Source of the DNA: Brasenia schreberi
Lineage: Eukaryota; Streptophyta; Magnoliopsida; Nymphaeales; Cabombaceae
Length of the DNA stretch: 64,000 nucleotides
Direction: 5' to 3'
NCBI GenBank assembly: GCA_036023115.1
Contig: JAYKKT010000076.1
Span: 3,596,001 to 3,660,000, forward strand
The notes under the pieces are model-generated. The model was not told where the DNA came from. It worked only from the letters and a program-made list of their open reading frames with translations, and made no database searches. How positions within the stretch are numbered: the first letter of the stretch is position 1; every line of letters begins with the position of its first letter. The position numbers and the translations under genes were made by a program. This document shows positions 1 through 8,894 of this stretch, piece by piece.

Positions 1-307
1 TGGTGGTTCTGGTGGTATTTTGGGAGTATAGCCTTTTTGGAAAAGTTTTCATATAAGTCGTGGTGTGGAACTTGCTATCGTCCATGTTATGCACATAAGG
101 CTTTTTGTCTAGGGGTTTTTGAAATAGGTGACTCTTGGCCTTTCCTAGGATGGTTAGTATTTTGAGTGGGCTAGCCTTGGGCTGCCCCTTGATGTACACG
201 ACCTTCCTAGATATTTGGAGTATGAGCTTTGGTGGCTCGACCAAGGTCTGCCCCACTTTGGCCTCGTAGGCCTGGGAACTTAATAAGCAAGGGAAATTCT
301 GGATTCC
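1..307 (-). pseudogene. E0 linker between protease and G-patch region, decayed
   Basis: This matches base for base, with scattered differences, the stretch 52264-52740 of E1, which lies between the protease and the G-patch segment. About 125 bp that encode the G-patch-like motif in E1 are missing near position 33, where the text jumps from the GGGAGTATAGCC match to the match for E1 52430. No long open frame survives. Confidence 0.7.
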
Positions 308-889
308 CTAAAGCTGTGGGTGACTCTCACCTAGAATTACCACTATTTGATCGTCGAAAGGGATTTTGACACACCTATGGAAGGTGGATGGCACAGCACG
401 CATGTTGTGTATCCAAGGCCTTCCCAACAATAGGTTGTAGTGGGGGTGGATGTTCAAGGCATGGAACACCCCCATGTGGGCTATCCCTCCCGTTTCCATG
501 GGTAATTCTATGGATCCTAAGGGTCTTGACGTATTCCCATCGTATTCAGTGATTACGATGGGGCTTGGGTTCACGAATGTCAAGGAGACTCCGATTTGGT
601 ACGCCACGTGGAGCAGAAGGATGTTGAGCCCTCCTCCCCCATCAACTAGGCACCTATCCAGAGAGTGGTGATTCAATACCACCTCGATATGTAGGGCTTG
701 GTTGTGGGCTTCGTAGGGCCTTTCTATGTCATCTTCCGAGAATATGATGGGCATTTTTGCACCTATAGACTCCACTTGGGTCGATAGGGACTCCGGGGTT
801 ATGTTTGAGCTAACCTTGGCTCTTTCTAGAATTTTCTCTAAAACCAATCTATGCCTAGGCGAGGTTTGTATCAGCTCTAGGATGGACAT
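308..889 (-). pseudogene. E0 gag-pro fragment containing retrotransposon aspartic protease
   Basis: The 193-codon open stretch is the end of a gag-protease polyprotein, not a free gene: the methionine at 889 corresponds to an internal residue of the longer E1 frame. The protease active-site segment is LVDGGGGLNIL, with the presumed catalytic Asp at residue 83, and the flap-distal LLLGRPWIH motif is at about 153-161. Retroviral-type proteases of this family act as dimers to cut Gag-Pol. Unlike E1 and E2, this copy has five rather than six C residues just before the GRPW motif, so the frame reads through it. It stops with TAG two codons after the position where E1 and E2 stop. The upstream gag is deleted, so the copy is non-functional. 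Confidence 0.85.
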
Positions 890-1185
890 GTTAATAGGAA
901 TCTTTGAAAGATGATTTTCAAAATTGTATAATGTTTCGACGAATTCGGGTTTGTGCCTTTTCCCCTTTTTGTTATGGGGTTGGGCATCCCTAAATTTCTT
1001 GCAAGTTTTATTTGTTTAGGCCTGATGTGTGTGTGGAATGTGTGGCCTAGTTTTAGCATGGTTTGAGCAAGGGTTCGAGCGGTTTGCTGCAATGAGCGGA
1101 TGCAGGGATGCTATAAATTCTATTTTGGGTTTTTTAGAACGATTATGCGAACTCACACAAATTGAAATTGTACCCATTCTACTTA

Positions 1186-1510
1186 CACGAAAGTAAACTC
1201 ACGCGAATTTAAAGTGCAACTGACTCGACTTTCACGAAAGTAAACTCACGCGAATTTAAAGTGCAACTCACTCGACTTTCACGAAAGTAAACTCACACGA
1301 ATTTAAAGTGCAACTCACTCGACTTTCACGAAAGTAAACTCACGCAAATTGAAGTGCAGCACTCTATTGAAAGTAAACTCACGCGAATTTAAGTGCAACT
1401 CACTCGACTTTCATGAAAGTAAACTCATGCAAATTCAAGTGCAGCCACTCTACCGAAAGTAAACTCACACGAATTTAAGTGCCGCCACTCTACTTACACG
1501 AAAGTAAAAC
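1186..1510. repeat. 47-bp tandem repeat in E0 LTR
   Basis: CACGAAAGTAAACTCAC recurs at 1186, 1233, 1280 and 1327, an exact 47-bp period, then continues in shorter, diverged units to about 1510. The same AACTCACACGACTT-like theme occurs at the corresponding place in other LTRs. Confidence 0.85.
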
Positions 1511-1726
1511 TCACGCGAATTGAAGTACGTATACTTGCTTAAGAACAGAAGGGATTCGAAGTATAGAATGTTTATAATGTATATTGAGGCAGAGAATGAA
1601 AGGCTCAACTGCATGTGAGTGTAAAGAGCGAAAAGGCACAAGTGCTCGTGGGTGCGATCATGTTCATCCACCAAATAAGAGCGAAAAGGCTCAAGTGCTC
1701 GTGGGTGCGATCGTGTTCATGCACGA

Positions 1727-1770
1727 ATATTACAACAAGGGGGGAGGCTTTGTTGCATTAATACAACCCC
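1727..1770 (-). promoter_or_regulatory. Candidate LTR polyadenylation block (E0, diverged)
   Basis: Diverged copy of the block with two ATTACAA-type motifs (sense TTGTAATA) on either side of a G-rich GGAG stretch. It lies about 50-95 bp downstream, in sense, of the donor motif at 1822, as in the other LTRs. Confidence 0.4.
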
Positions 1771-1859
1771 GTTTTGAATTGAATTTAAGGGAAAAAGCAG
1801 TTTGAAATAAAAGTTTTAAAGACTTACAAATTTTCCTTCGATCGAGCTCGTGATTCGGC

Positions 1860-2586
1860 TAGGTAAAGTCAAGCCAGCCCAAGGTCTTGTTGATGCGTTT
1901 CGGCCAAGTCAAACCAGCCCCAAGGTGGTGTTGATGTGGTTCAGCCAAGTCAAGCCAGACCCAAGGTAGTTCGGCCAGGTGCAAGTCAAACCTTCAAGGT
2001 GTGGTTCAGCCAAGTCAAACCAGCCCCAAGGTGGTGTTGATGTGGTTCAACCAAGTCGAGCCAGCCCCAAGGTGGTTCGGTCAAGAGTTGGTCCAAGATA
2101 GGTCAGCCCAAGGCGGTTCAAGGTAGGTCGGCCATGTGCAATTAAAGGGTGGTTCAAGGTGGTTAGGCCAACACTAGGTCAAAGGCGATTGATGTGGTTC
2201 AGCTAAGTCAAACCAGCCCCAAGGTGTGCAAGTCAAAGGTGGTTCAAGCTGGTTCGGCCAACTGCAAGTCAAAGGGTTGTTCAAGGTGGTTCAGCCAAGT
2301 CAAACCAGCCCCAAGGTGGTTCAAGATGGTTCAGTCAAGGGCAGGCCCAAGGGTGCAAGGGTGCGATTCAGCTAGGTGCAGCCGTGAGGTTTTGGTTCAA
2401 GGGCTCACCTTGGTTGCAGCCGGTCCACCTTGTTGCAGCCATGGTGCAGTTGTGGTGCAGCCCACTCTTGGTCAAGAGCTGACAAGGTTGCAGCCCACCT
2501 TGGTTGCAGCCATGGTGCAACCCACCTTTGGTCAAGAACCTTTGTTGCAACCCACTAGCCCAAGTCGAGCCAACTTGGTTGCAGCC
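1860..2586. repeat. Degenerate tandem repeats rich in CAGCCCCAAGGTGG
   Basis: Short units around GGTTCAGCCAAGTCAAACC and CAGCCCCAAGGTGGT recur irregularly across this part of the E0 LTR, changing to GGTTGCAGCC units from about 2400. The repeats create long open frames on both strands with no recognisable domain. S1 inserted into one CAGCC of this array. Confidence 0.7.
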
Positions 2587-2670
2587 TATAAACATGAAAA
2601 TTTTCACTTTTGGTTTTTGAGACCGAAAATGAACCTTTTCGTATCTACATCATTTCTAAGGGCATGACAA

Positions 2671-2789
2671 CTAGCTTGCTTAAGCTAGCAAAGATTTTTG
2701 AAAATATCTGACTTTTTGAGCGATTTTGGGGAAGCGGGATCTTTTCGTTTAAACCTTCTTGAACCGATACTCAAGGGTCAGTTTAAACG
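2671..2789 (-). other. U5 covarying hairpins, S1 copy
   Basis: H1 is CTAGCTT/AAGCTAG with a 4-nt loop (2671-2688). H2 has outer stem CGTTTAAAC (2746-2754) with GTTTAAACG (2781-2789) and inner stem CTTGA (2758-2762) with TCAAG (2771-2775). Both H2 stems differ from the common type yet still pair perfectly. Confidence 0.6.
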
Positions 2790-3837
2790 CTTAAAACTTT
2801 ATTTTTACAAAACTTTGCAAGATTAGTGTTTGAAAAACTCAATGTATGCCTAGTTTGCAAGTTTTATTATGACTTTGGACAAACCTGAGTCTTTGAGTTT
2901 TTAGTTATTTAGGCCGGATATGTGTGTGCACAAGTGGCCTATTTTCAACGTGGTTTGTGCGTAGATTCGGGGTGCTTTTGAAAGCTAATGAATGCAAAGA
3001 TGCACAAATATTTTTGGGTTTTGAGATGTGTAAACACCCCGAAATCCCACGAATTTCTCAAAATCCATCTGGTTTTATACAAGCAGCCCCAAAGGGCCAT
3101 TTTGAGTTTGGAAACCCAGGAGCCTTCCAAACAACCCTGTATATATGTTTTAAACTATATCTTTCAAAAACATACGATATGGCTTTTGAAAACCCTTTTA
3201 AAACATGTTTTGAAACCCCGAAGTGGCTTGGCCCGATCAAGACTGGACCAGAAGAGCCCAGAACCGGAGCACCTGTCGAGCCCGGCGCAGCAACTCTTGT
3301 ATCTGATTCACACCCCAGGATCTCGAACGTCCAAGACCCTGTTCTTATCAAAATAGCATTTGAAGTCATCTCCGGAAGGCAGAAACGGAGGCGGACGACT
3401 ATGTTGGCGAAGACCCAACGCAGACGGAGTACTGATGCTGTCAGGCCCCGCACGAATCGTCCGTTTCGAACCCAGCTCGAAGGAGTCAGAGTTCAGTTTG
3501 GATTGGATCTGGACCATATATATCCAGATTCCAATCCAAACCCATATGTGGACTTGGATTTGGATTTGGATCCAGAGATCCAATCCAATATCCATATCCA
3601 TGGCCCACATCACCTTCTCATAAATGGAGGTGGGGCCCACTTGAGTTTCACGTGGGATATTGGGCATGAGAGAGAGTGGGGGTGAAAAATATCAAGAGTG
3701 TTGTATTAAGCTTGACTTGTGTGTCAAGTTTGGGTTAATCATGTGGGTTAGCCTAATTGAGTGGGTTTAAGCTTGTAATTAGCTAAAACCTAACCTAGGA
3801 CTGCACCAACATGGGGTGATCAAGGTCTATGGGCCAT

Positions 3838-4130
3838 GCTAAGGGAGCTCCTTCACCTAAACCTAGCCCAAAATGCCTAAACCTAGCCTAAACCCCTAAT
3901 CCACCCCTAATCTGAACCTAATCACCTAACCCACTTCCCTAATCCCGTCCTAATCCCAACCTAATCACCTAACCCACTTCCCTAATCCTTCCCTAAACCT
4001 AGATTAATTTCCCTAAACCTAGCCTAAACCTAGCCTAATCACCTAACCTAGCTCACTAAACCTCACCCTAAAACCCAACCACCTAACCTAGCCCTAAACC
4101 CCTAAACCACCCTTAGCCCACGATTTGCCC
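3838..4130 (+). repeat. Degenerate telomere-like CCTAAACC tract in S2
   Basis: A run of CCTAAACCTAGCC, CCTAATCACCTAACC and CCCTAAACC units, with exact plant telomere heptamers CCCTAAA scattered through it (about 3992, 4011, 4091). It lies between the two TATA-like motifs of the LTR. The same block is found in S3-S7 and E4, so it belongs to the LTR family and is not an interstitial telomere of its own. Confidence 0.8.
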
Positions 4131-4249
4131 AAACCCCTAGTTTTAAAATATCTGGCCCAACCCCTTCCAGCCCACCTTATCTACATACCACCCTACCTAA
4201 ACCACCTAACCACTACCCACAACCCAGCCCTAACCGACCTACCCATCCC

Positions 4250-4258
4250 CTATTTAAA
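4250..4258 (+). promoter_or_regulatory. TATA box of S2 LTR (downstream promoter)
   Basis: CTATTTAAAC between a telomere-like tract and a C/G-rich stretch (CCTTGTGGGCGGG). At the same place S3, S6 and E4 have TATATAAA, E2 has TATAAA and S7 has TATATAA, so the box is kept while its sequence varies. Confidence 0.55.
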
Positions 4259-4493
4259 CCCCCCTCCTTGTGGGCGGGTTTTCCAAGTGGGAACCACTAT
4301 CTCACCCAGCCGGGATGACTCCCACCTTGGCCTGCTCCAGCTGCTCCACCAGCCGCCACCTGCTCCGCCTCCTTCCCTCTTCCATCCACCACCACCCCCC
4401 CTCAGCCGGACGCCATCACCTTCACCCAACCGAACCAGCCAATAGTCACCTGCCCGCCTGCTTCCCATTCCATCCGCCACCTCTTCCCATTCG

Positions 4494-4499
4494 GTAAGT
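4494..4499 (+). other. First splice-donor-like motif in S2
   Basis: TCG|GTAAGT lies about 240 nt after the TATA box. Equivalent sites are GTAAGT in S4, S5, S7, GTTAGT in S3, S6, E2, E4 and GTGAGT in E1. Function as a donor is inferred. Confidence 0.4.
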
Positions 4500-4940
4500 G
4501 CCCCAAACTCCCTCAAAGCCCCTCTCTTCCACCTCTCCACTCTTAGCCACCCATCCTACCTTCATCTTAGCCCTTTTGCCACCACCACCTAAACCTAGCC
4601 GAACCTAGTATAACCCAAGTTGCTGGCCACTACTTAGCCATCATCTCCCATTCGGCCAACTCCCCTAGGTGTCCTATTCGACCTTCCCACTAGCTCACCT
4701 TTTAGGTCCAGCTTCCCTAAGTACCCAACTCCCCTAGTGATCCTAATACCCACTTATTCAGCCACTTTAAACCCCCTCCTTGGAGGCGCCATCTACTTGC
4801 CACCGGCCCCCTTCGAGGCGTCTATCCCGCGCCCCACTTGCAGCCGGCCAGCACCCTTGATCACCTACCTTCGCGGAGCTCCCACTTGCAGCCCAAGGCC
4901 AAGCCCACGCTCAAGCAAGACCTCTACGGACCAGCTACTC

Positions 4941-4946
4941 GTAAGT
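4941..4946 (+). other. Second splice-donor-like motif in S2
   Basis: CTCGTAAGTG, found at the same place in all LTRs that cover it except the right LTR of E1. It sits 60-100 nt before the polyadenylation-like block. Function is inferred. Confidence 0.45.
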
Positions 4947-5000
4947 GTCTAAACTCGGTCTTTAGTCGTACACTTGCTTGGGATTCAATTTGATACGGGG

Positions 5001-5040
5001 TTGTAATAACGGAGCATAGTCTCCCCCCGCTTGTAATAAC
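5001..5040 (+). promoter_or_regulatory. Candidate LTR polyadenylation block (S2)
   Basis: TTGTAATAAC at 5001-5010 and again at 5031-5040, exactly 30 bp apart, flanking GGAG (5011) and CTCC (5021), which can form a 4-bp hairpin, followed by CCCCGC. TTGTAA and AATAA resemble plant far- and near-upstream polyadenylation elements. Confidence 0.5.
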
Positions 5041-5177
5041 GTGGCTTGGCACAACCACACACGTGCACTCTCTTAGTCGTGCACGATTTTTAGCACACAC
5101 GGGCCTAATCAGCCCCTAATATATAAGCGTACATATATACTTTCATTTTCGAAGGGTTTTGTTTAAGTTGGGTGCGT

Positions 5178-5660
5178 TGTCTTTCAATTCAAGCACTCAC
5201 ACACATTGAGCTTTCGCTCTTATTTGAAAGACCCAAGTAAGGGCCGACCTATACTATTTGGGTTTCATTTCATGTCGTGTGAGTAAGTCTTTCAATTCAA
5301 GCACTCTCACACACATTGAGCTTTCACTCTTATTTGAAAGACCCAAGTAAGGGCCGACCTATACTATTTGGGTTTCATTTCATGTCGTGTGAGTAAGTCT
5401 TTCAATTCAAGCACTCTCACACACATTGAGCTTTCGCTCTTATTTGAAAGACCCAAGTAAGGGCCGACCTATACTATTTGGGTTTCATTTCATGTCGTGT
5501 GAGTAAGTCTTTCAATTCAAGCACTCTCACACACATTGAGCTTTCGCTCTTATTTGAAAGACCCAAGTAAGGGCCGACCTATACTATTTGGGTTTCATTT
5601 CATGTCGTGTGTGTAAGTCTTTCAATTCAAGCACGCACCCACATTGAGCCTTCGCTCTTA
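5178..5660 (+). repeat. 110-bp tandem repeat in S2 LTR
   Basis: AAGTCTTTCAATTCAAGCAC recurs with exact 110-bp spacing (unit ends at 5290, 5400, 5510, 5620); about 4.3 copies. Each unit has an inverted pair GTCTTTCAA/TTGAAAGAC enclosing a second hairpin GAGC-TTTC-GCTC. Confidence 0.92.
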
Positions 5661-5710
5661 TTTGCAAGACCCGAGTAAGGGCTCATATACATAAGATATA
5701 TATACATATC

Positions 5711-5776
5711 TCCCTTCGGTTATTTCCCTTCGGTTATTTCCCTTCGGTTATTTCCCTTCTGTTATTTCCCTTCAGT
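5711..5776 (+). repeat. 14-bp tandem repeat TTCGGTTATTTCCC
   Basis: Four to five copies of a 14-bp unit; copy number and unit sequence differ between LTRs (18825-18880, 31510-31575; reverse complement near 10040-10100). Confidence 0.85.
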
Positions 5777-6072
5777 ATTGTCTTTACATTTCGGGTTTTC
5801 CCTTTGGAGTAGCGTGAGTTTGCATTGCATCTACGCCATACCACGAGGTAGGACGCATATTGCATCGAAACAAGCCCCGCTCGAATTCGCCCATGTAGTG
5901 GAGTGTTCATAACACACAAACTAGGTGGCCCGAAAAGGGATAAAAGAAAAGACTTAGGCACGTGCAAATCCACGTGATCTAAAACATGCAATCGCATCTT
6001 AAAGACCCGAAATAGACACCTCGAACCGCTTCGTAGACTTTCTCTCCAAAACTCGATTTTTGCAAAAGCGTA

Positions 6073-6191
6073 CAGACTGACCCTTGCGCATCGGTGCAAG
6101 AAGGTCTGCGACGACAAGAGCTTACTTGCTCACAGTCGCCACGTTTAGAAGTTAGTGATAAAAATATCTTCGCTAGCTTAAGTAAGCTAGC
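6073..6191 (+). other. U5 covarying hairpins, S2 copy
   Basis: H2: CAGAC (6073-6077) with GTCTG (6104-6108), enclosing CTTGC (6083) and GCAAG (6096). H1: GCTAGCTTA (6172-6180), AG loop, TAAGCTAGC (6183-6191), a perfect 9-bp stem. The LTR end is 99 bp further on. Confidence 0.65.
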
Positions 6192-6819
6192 TGGCACGCC
6201 CTATTTGTATACTTAGGCCTTAGACGCACGAGAAGATCCACTCCAAGCCCCCGGAAGGGACGAAGAGGCGGGGATTTTCGCGCGTCTACAAGATGATGAT
6301 GTGAGCTAGGCTTGAATTGAAAGCAACTCACACAACTTAATGGAAATACCCAAAATTGAAGTGCAACTCACGCATCTTAATGTAAATACCCGAAATGTAA
6401 AGCAACTCACACGACTTAATGTAAATCCACACAAAGGGAAATGCAACTCGACAAGAAGTAAACTCACACAACTTGAAAATATACAAGTATGTTATATCCT
6501 ATGAGCAACAAAGGCTCAAAATGTGTGTGAGAGTGGAGAGCGAAAAGGCTCGAGTGCTTTTGTGTGGAAGTGTGAAATTTAAATGACAAACTCACACGAC
6601 TTGAATGTAACAACCCAAATTGAATTGCAACTCACACAGCTTTCACTAAAGTAAATACCTGAATGGAAATATACTTTAGCTTAAGAGCGGAAAGGCTCAA
6701 TGTGTGTGCAATCATGTGTAATTAAGAGCGGAAAGGCTCAAGTGCAAGTGGGTGTCCCTTGTGTATGATTAAGAGCGATAAGGCTCAAGTGTACGTGTGT
6801 GGCTTGTGTATCAAGCACA

Positions 6820-6864
6820 AATATTACATTTCGGGGGGAGACTACGCTCCATTATTACAACCCC
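6820..6864 (-). promoter_or_regulatory. Candidate LTR polyadenylation block (S1)
   Basis: Two ATTACA-type motifs flank GGGGGGAG...CTCC; sense reads TTGTAATAAT then GGAG...CTCC. The first copy is intact, the second shortened. Confidence 0.45.
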
Positions 6865-8894
6865 GTATCAAATTGAATTTAATCTCAAATGAGTAAGGTA
6901 AAAACTGAATTTAAACACTTACACGTGGTTGGCTTTTCCTCTCAAGTTGCTCGGGTCCGTCCTCCTTGGCAGCCACGAGCTAGGTCTCCCTAGGTGGGTC
7001 TAGACGTGAGTTTAGACTTAGGTTTGCTTGGGGGCAGCCAAGTGTTTATGGTTTGGGATGAGGCTAGGTTCGGCCAAGGTGTGGGTTAGCTAAGTGGGTA
7101 TGGTCCTAGCTAGGTCTAGGTTGGGCTGGGGTGTTGATGTGGATGTGGTTAGGTCAAGGCAAAAGGGTGCGGGACGGTTGGGGCAGTAGGCTTAGTCGGC
7201 ACTAGAGTGTTGGCTAGGTTAGGGCGCCGCACAAGGTGCAGGCTGGGATAGGTGTTGGGTGTGTTGTGGGGCGGGACTGGTGTGGCAGACGCTAGGGTGT
7301 GGCAGGTAGAGGGTGCGGGTGGCAGGCTGTGGCAGGGGAGGTCAGCTGGGTGAGGTGCAGGTTGGGGCAACCGTGGTGTGTAACACAGACGGGTGCAGGT
7401 GACAAGGTGCGGGTGACAAGGTGCGACAGGTGAGAGTGGGGTGTGGATAGGGCATTCGGCTAGGAGCATGGGAAGGTAGCAGGCTGTGGCAGGGGGGTTC
7501 GGCTGGGAGCATGAGAAGGTAGCAGGCTGGGTCGTGGGATGATGGCAAGCGGGAGCTAGGTGCTGGCGTTGCTGAGGTGCAGGCCGGGGGATTGTGAGGC
7601 GAGGTGTAGATGGAGTCGGCAAGTAGGTGCTATGGCGCTGCACAAGGTGCAGGGTGCGGTGCTGGTGCGCAGTGGGGCAGCAAGATGGTGCGCGGGATGA
7701 TGAGGCGGTAGGGTAGATGGGCACGTAGGATATAAACCGAGTGCTGGCTGCACTCGGTTAGAATTAGGTTATGTTGGTGGAGAGGTTTCAAGGGAATAAG
7801 CTAGGTGCAACCAACACCTAGCTAGGTCCAGTTTGGGGTAGGCTTAGCCGTGGGTTAGGTGGGTAGGTTTTGGGTGAGGATGGTCCAGCTAGGGTGCGGT
7901 TAGGGTTAGGTTTAGGTGGGATTTAAGGGAGTCGGTTTGGTGAAGTCTAGGTCGGTTTAGGTGAATGGGGCTAAGTCTAGGCTAGGTTTGGGTTAGGTGA
8001 AGTGGGCTAGGTTAGGGTTAGGTTGAGAGACCTACCTCTTGGAGCCGGTCCACCATGTGTAGCCCATCCTTGATCCATGCCATTTGCATGTTGGTGCAGC
8101 CCTTTGGTTGAGTCTAGGTCCATACAAGGCTTGAACCCACACTCTTGATCAAGCCCACCATTTTTCTCTCTCCTACTTTATGCACTCTCTCTCCCCAAGC
8201 CTCCCAAGTGGATTTCATGTGAACTTTTTATGCCCCCCCTTGCTTTTATTTATAGGCAAGGGGATGGGTCTTGGGTATGGATCTTGGATTTGGTTTTTAT
8301 GATCCAAATTCAATCCAAACACTATTTGGATCTGCATATTTATGTCCAAATCCAATCCAAATTTTCGTTTCTTCAATCCTTCTTGACGTTTCAAGACAGA
8401 TGGTTTTCGCGGGCCCTAGCTTGATCAGTGCTCCATCTTGGGCTGGGTTTTCCCCAACCTTTTCGTCCGATCTCCTTCTCACCTTTTGGACTTCATTTTG
8501 TTTGATTTTTGGAATTTCAAGCTTGGGCTTGGATTTCTAATGATTTTGTTTGGTGCTTTGGCTTTGCATTTCAAGTTCCAAGGCTGAAGTCTGCTTCTAG
8601 CCTGGGTTCTCCTTTTGCTCTTTTGATCCTGCTTTCATCAGGCTAGGCTGAATTCTAGGCTTTTGGACCTGCTTTTGGAGCTGCTTTTCGATCAGACTCC
8701 ACCTATTTGATTTGGTTGTTTACAAAATTGGGACTTGGCCCGAGTTTAAGAAATTCATACTTCGAAAGGGTTTTTAACAAAAGGTTTAAAGCTTTTGGAA
8801 CTCCTCAGTTTTCAAAAACTCAAACTTGGTTTTGAAATGGATTTTCAAACCAGGTGTTTGTTTTGGAAAATCATTTGATTTTTGGGTGTTTACA

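Larger units (their letters stand above)
933..2586 (-). repeat. E0 LTR, inner (R/U5-side) segment
   Basis: Sequence like the mid-LTR of the other elements starts at about 933 and runs to the S1 insertion at 2587. It contains a 47-bp tandem array, GAGC hairpin repeats (1625-1690), the candidate polyadenylation block, a GTAAGT donor motif (ACTTAC at 1822-1827), and a Gln/Ser-poor repetitive tract. No gene is supported; open frames here are by-products of the repeats. Confidence 0.75.
3029..6290 (+). mobile_element. S2: solo LTR (3.26 kb), Tat-like
   Basis: Perfect duplication AGATG (3024-3028, 6291-6295); ends TGTAAACACC and GCGTCTACA. There is no internal region, PBS or PPT, so it is a solo LTR. 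Landmarks in sense order: GGATCC-rich palindromic tract (3540-3600), CATAAATG TATA-like motif (3630), telomere-like tract (3838-4130), TATA box (4250-4258), GTAAGT motifs (4494, 4941), polyadenylation-like block (5001-5040), 110-bp tandem repeats (5178-5660), 14-bp repeats (5711-5776), CACGTG pair (5958-5985) and U5 hairpins (6073-6191). Open frames within it are shadows of GGATTT repeats. Confidence 0.93.
2587..8894 (-). mobile_element. S1: solo LTR, Tat-like, split by S2
   Basis: Flanked by a perfect 5-bp duplication CAGCC (2582-2586 and 8895-8899). It begins TATAAACATG (diverged from TGTAGACATG) and ends GGGTGTTTACA. Removing S2 and its duplication (3029-6295) leaves about 3.04 kb with no internal region, hence a solo LTR formed by LTR-LTR recombination. 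In sense (right to left) it has a TATA box (8246-8255, CTATAAATAA), a second TATA-like ATATAAAC (7730-7737), a donor motif (6917-6922), the polyadenylation-like block (6820-6864), tandem repeats and the U5 hairpins (2671-2789). Its sequence is clearly diverged from the S2-type LTRs. Confidence 0.88.

Noticed and set aside
2194..2667. A 157-codon plus-strand frame over the CAGCC repeats.
   Set aside because: Repeat-derived, crosses the S1 insertion edge at 2587, no domain.
2924..3685. A 253-codon plus-strand open frame in S2, with relatives in S3-S7 and E4 (KRRRTTMLAKTQRRRSTD, then WIWIWIQ or DLDLDLDP stretches).
   Set aside because: Both strands are open at once over the same GGATTT/GGATCC repeats, and the copies are near-identical young LTRs, so openness is not evidence of coding. 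No known domain.
3838..4130. Interstitial telomere or chromosome-end scar.
   Set aside because: The same tract recurs at the same place in seven LTR copies, so it belongs to the LTR family.
5178..5660. CRISPR-like array (regular repeats).
   Set aside because: Whole 110-bp units repeat with no unique spacers; it is a minisatellite in a plant LTR.
7149..7724. A 191-codon minus-strand frame rich in Pro, His, Thr and Ser in S1.
   Set aside because: Composition follows the G/T-rich tandem text of the LTR; several overlapping frames are open and none shows a domain.
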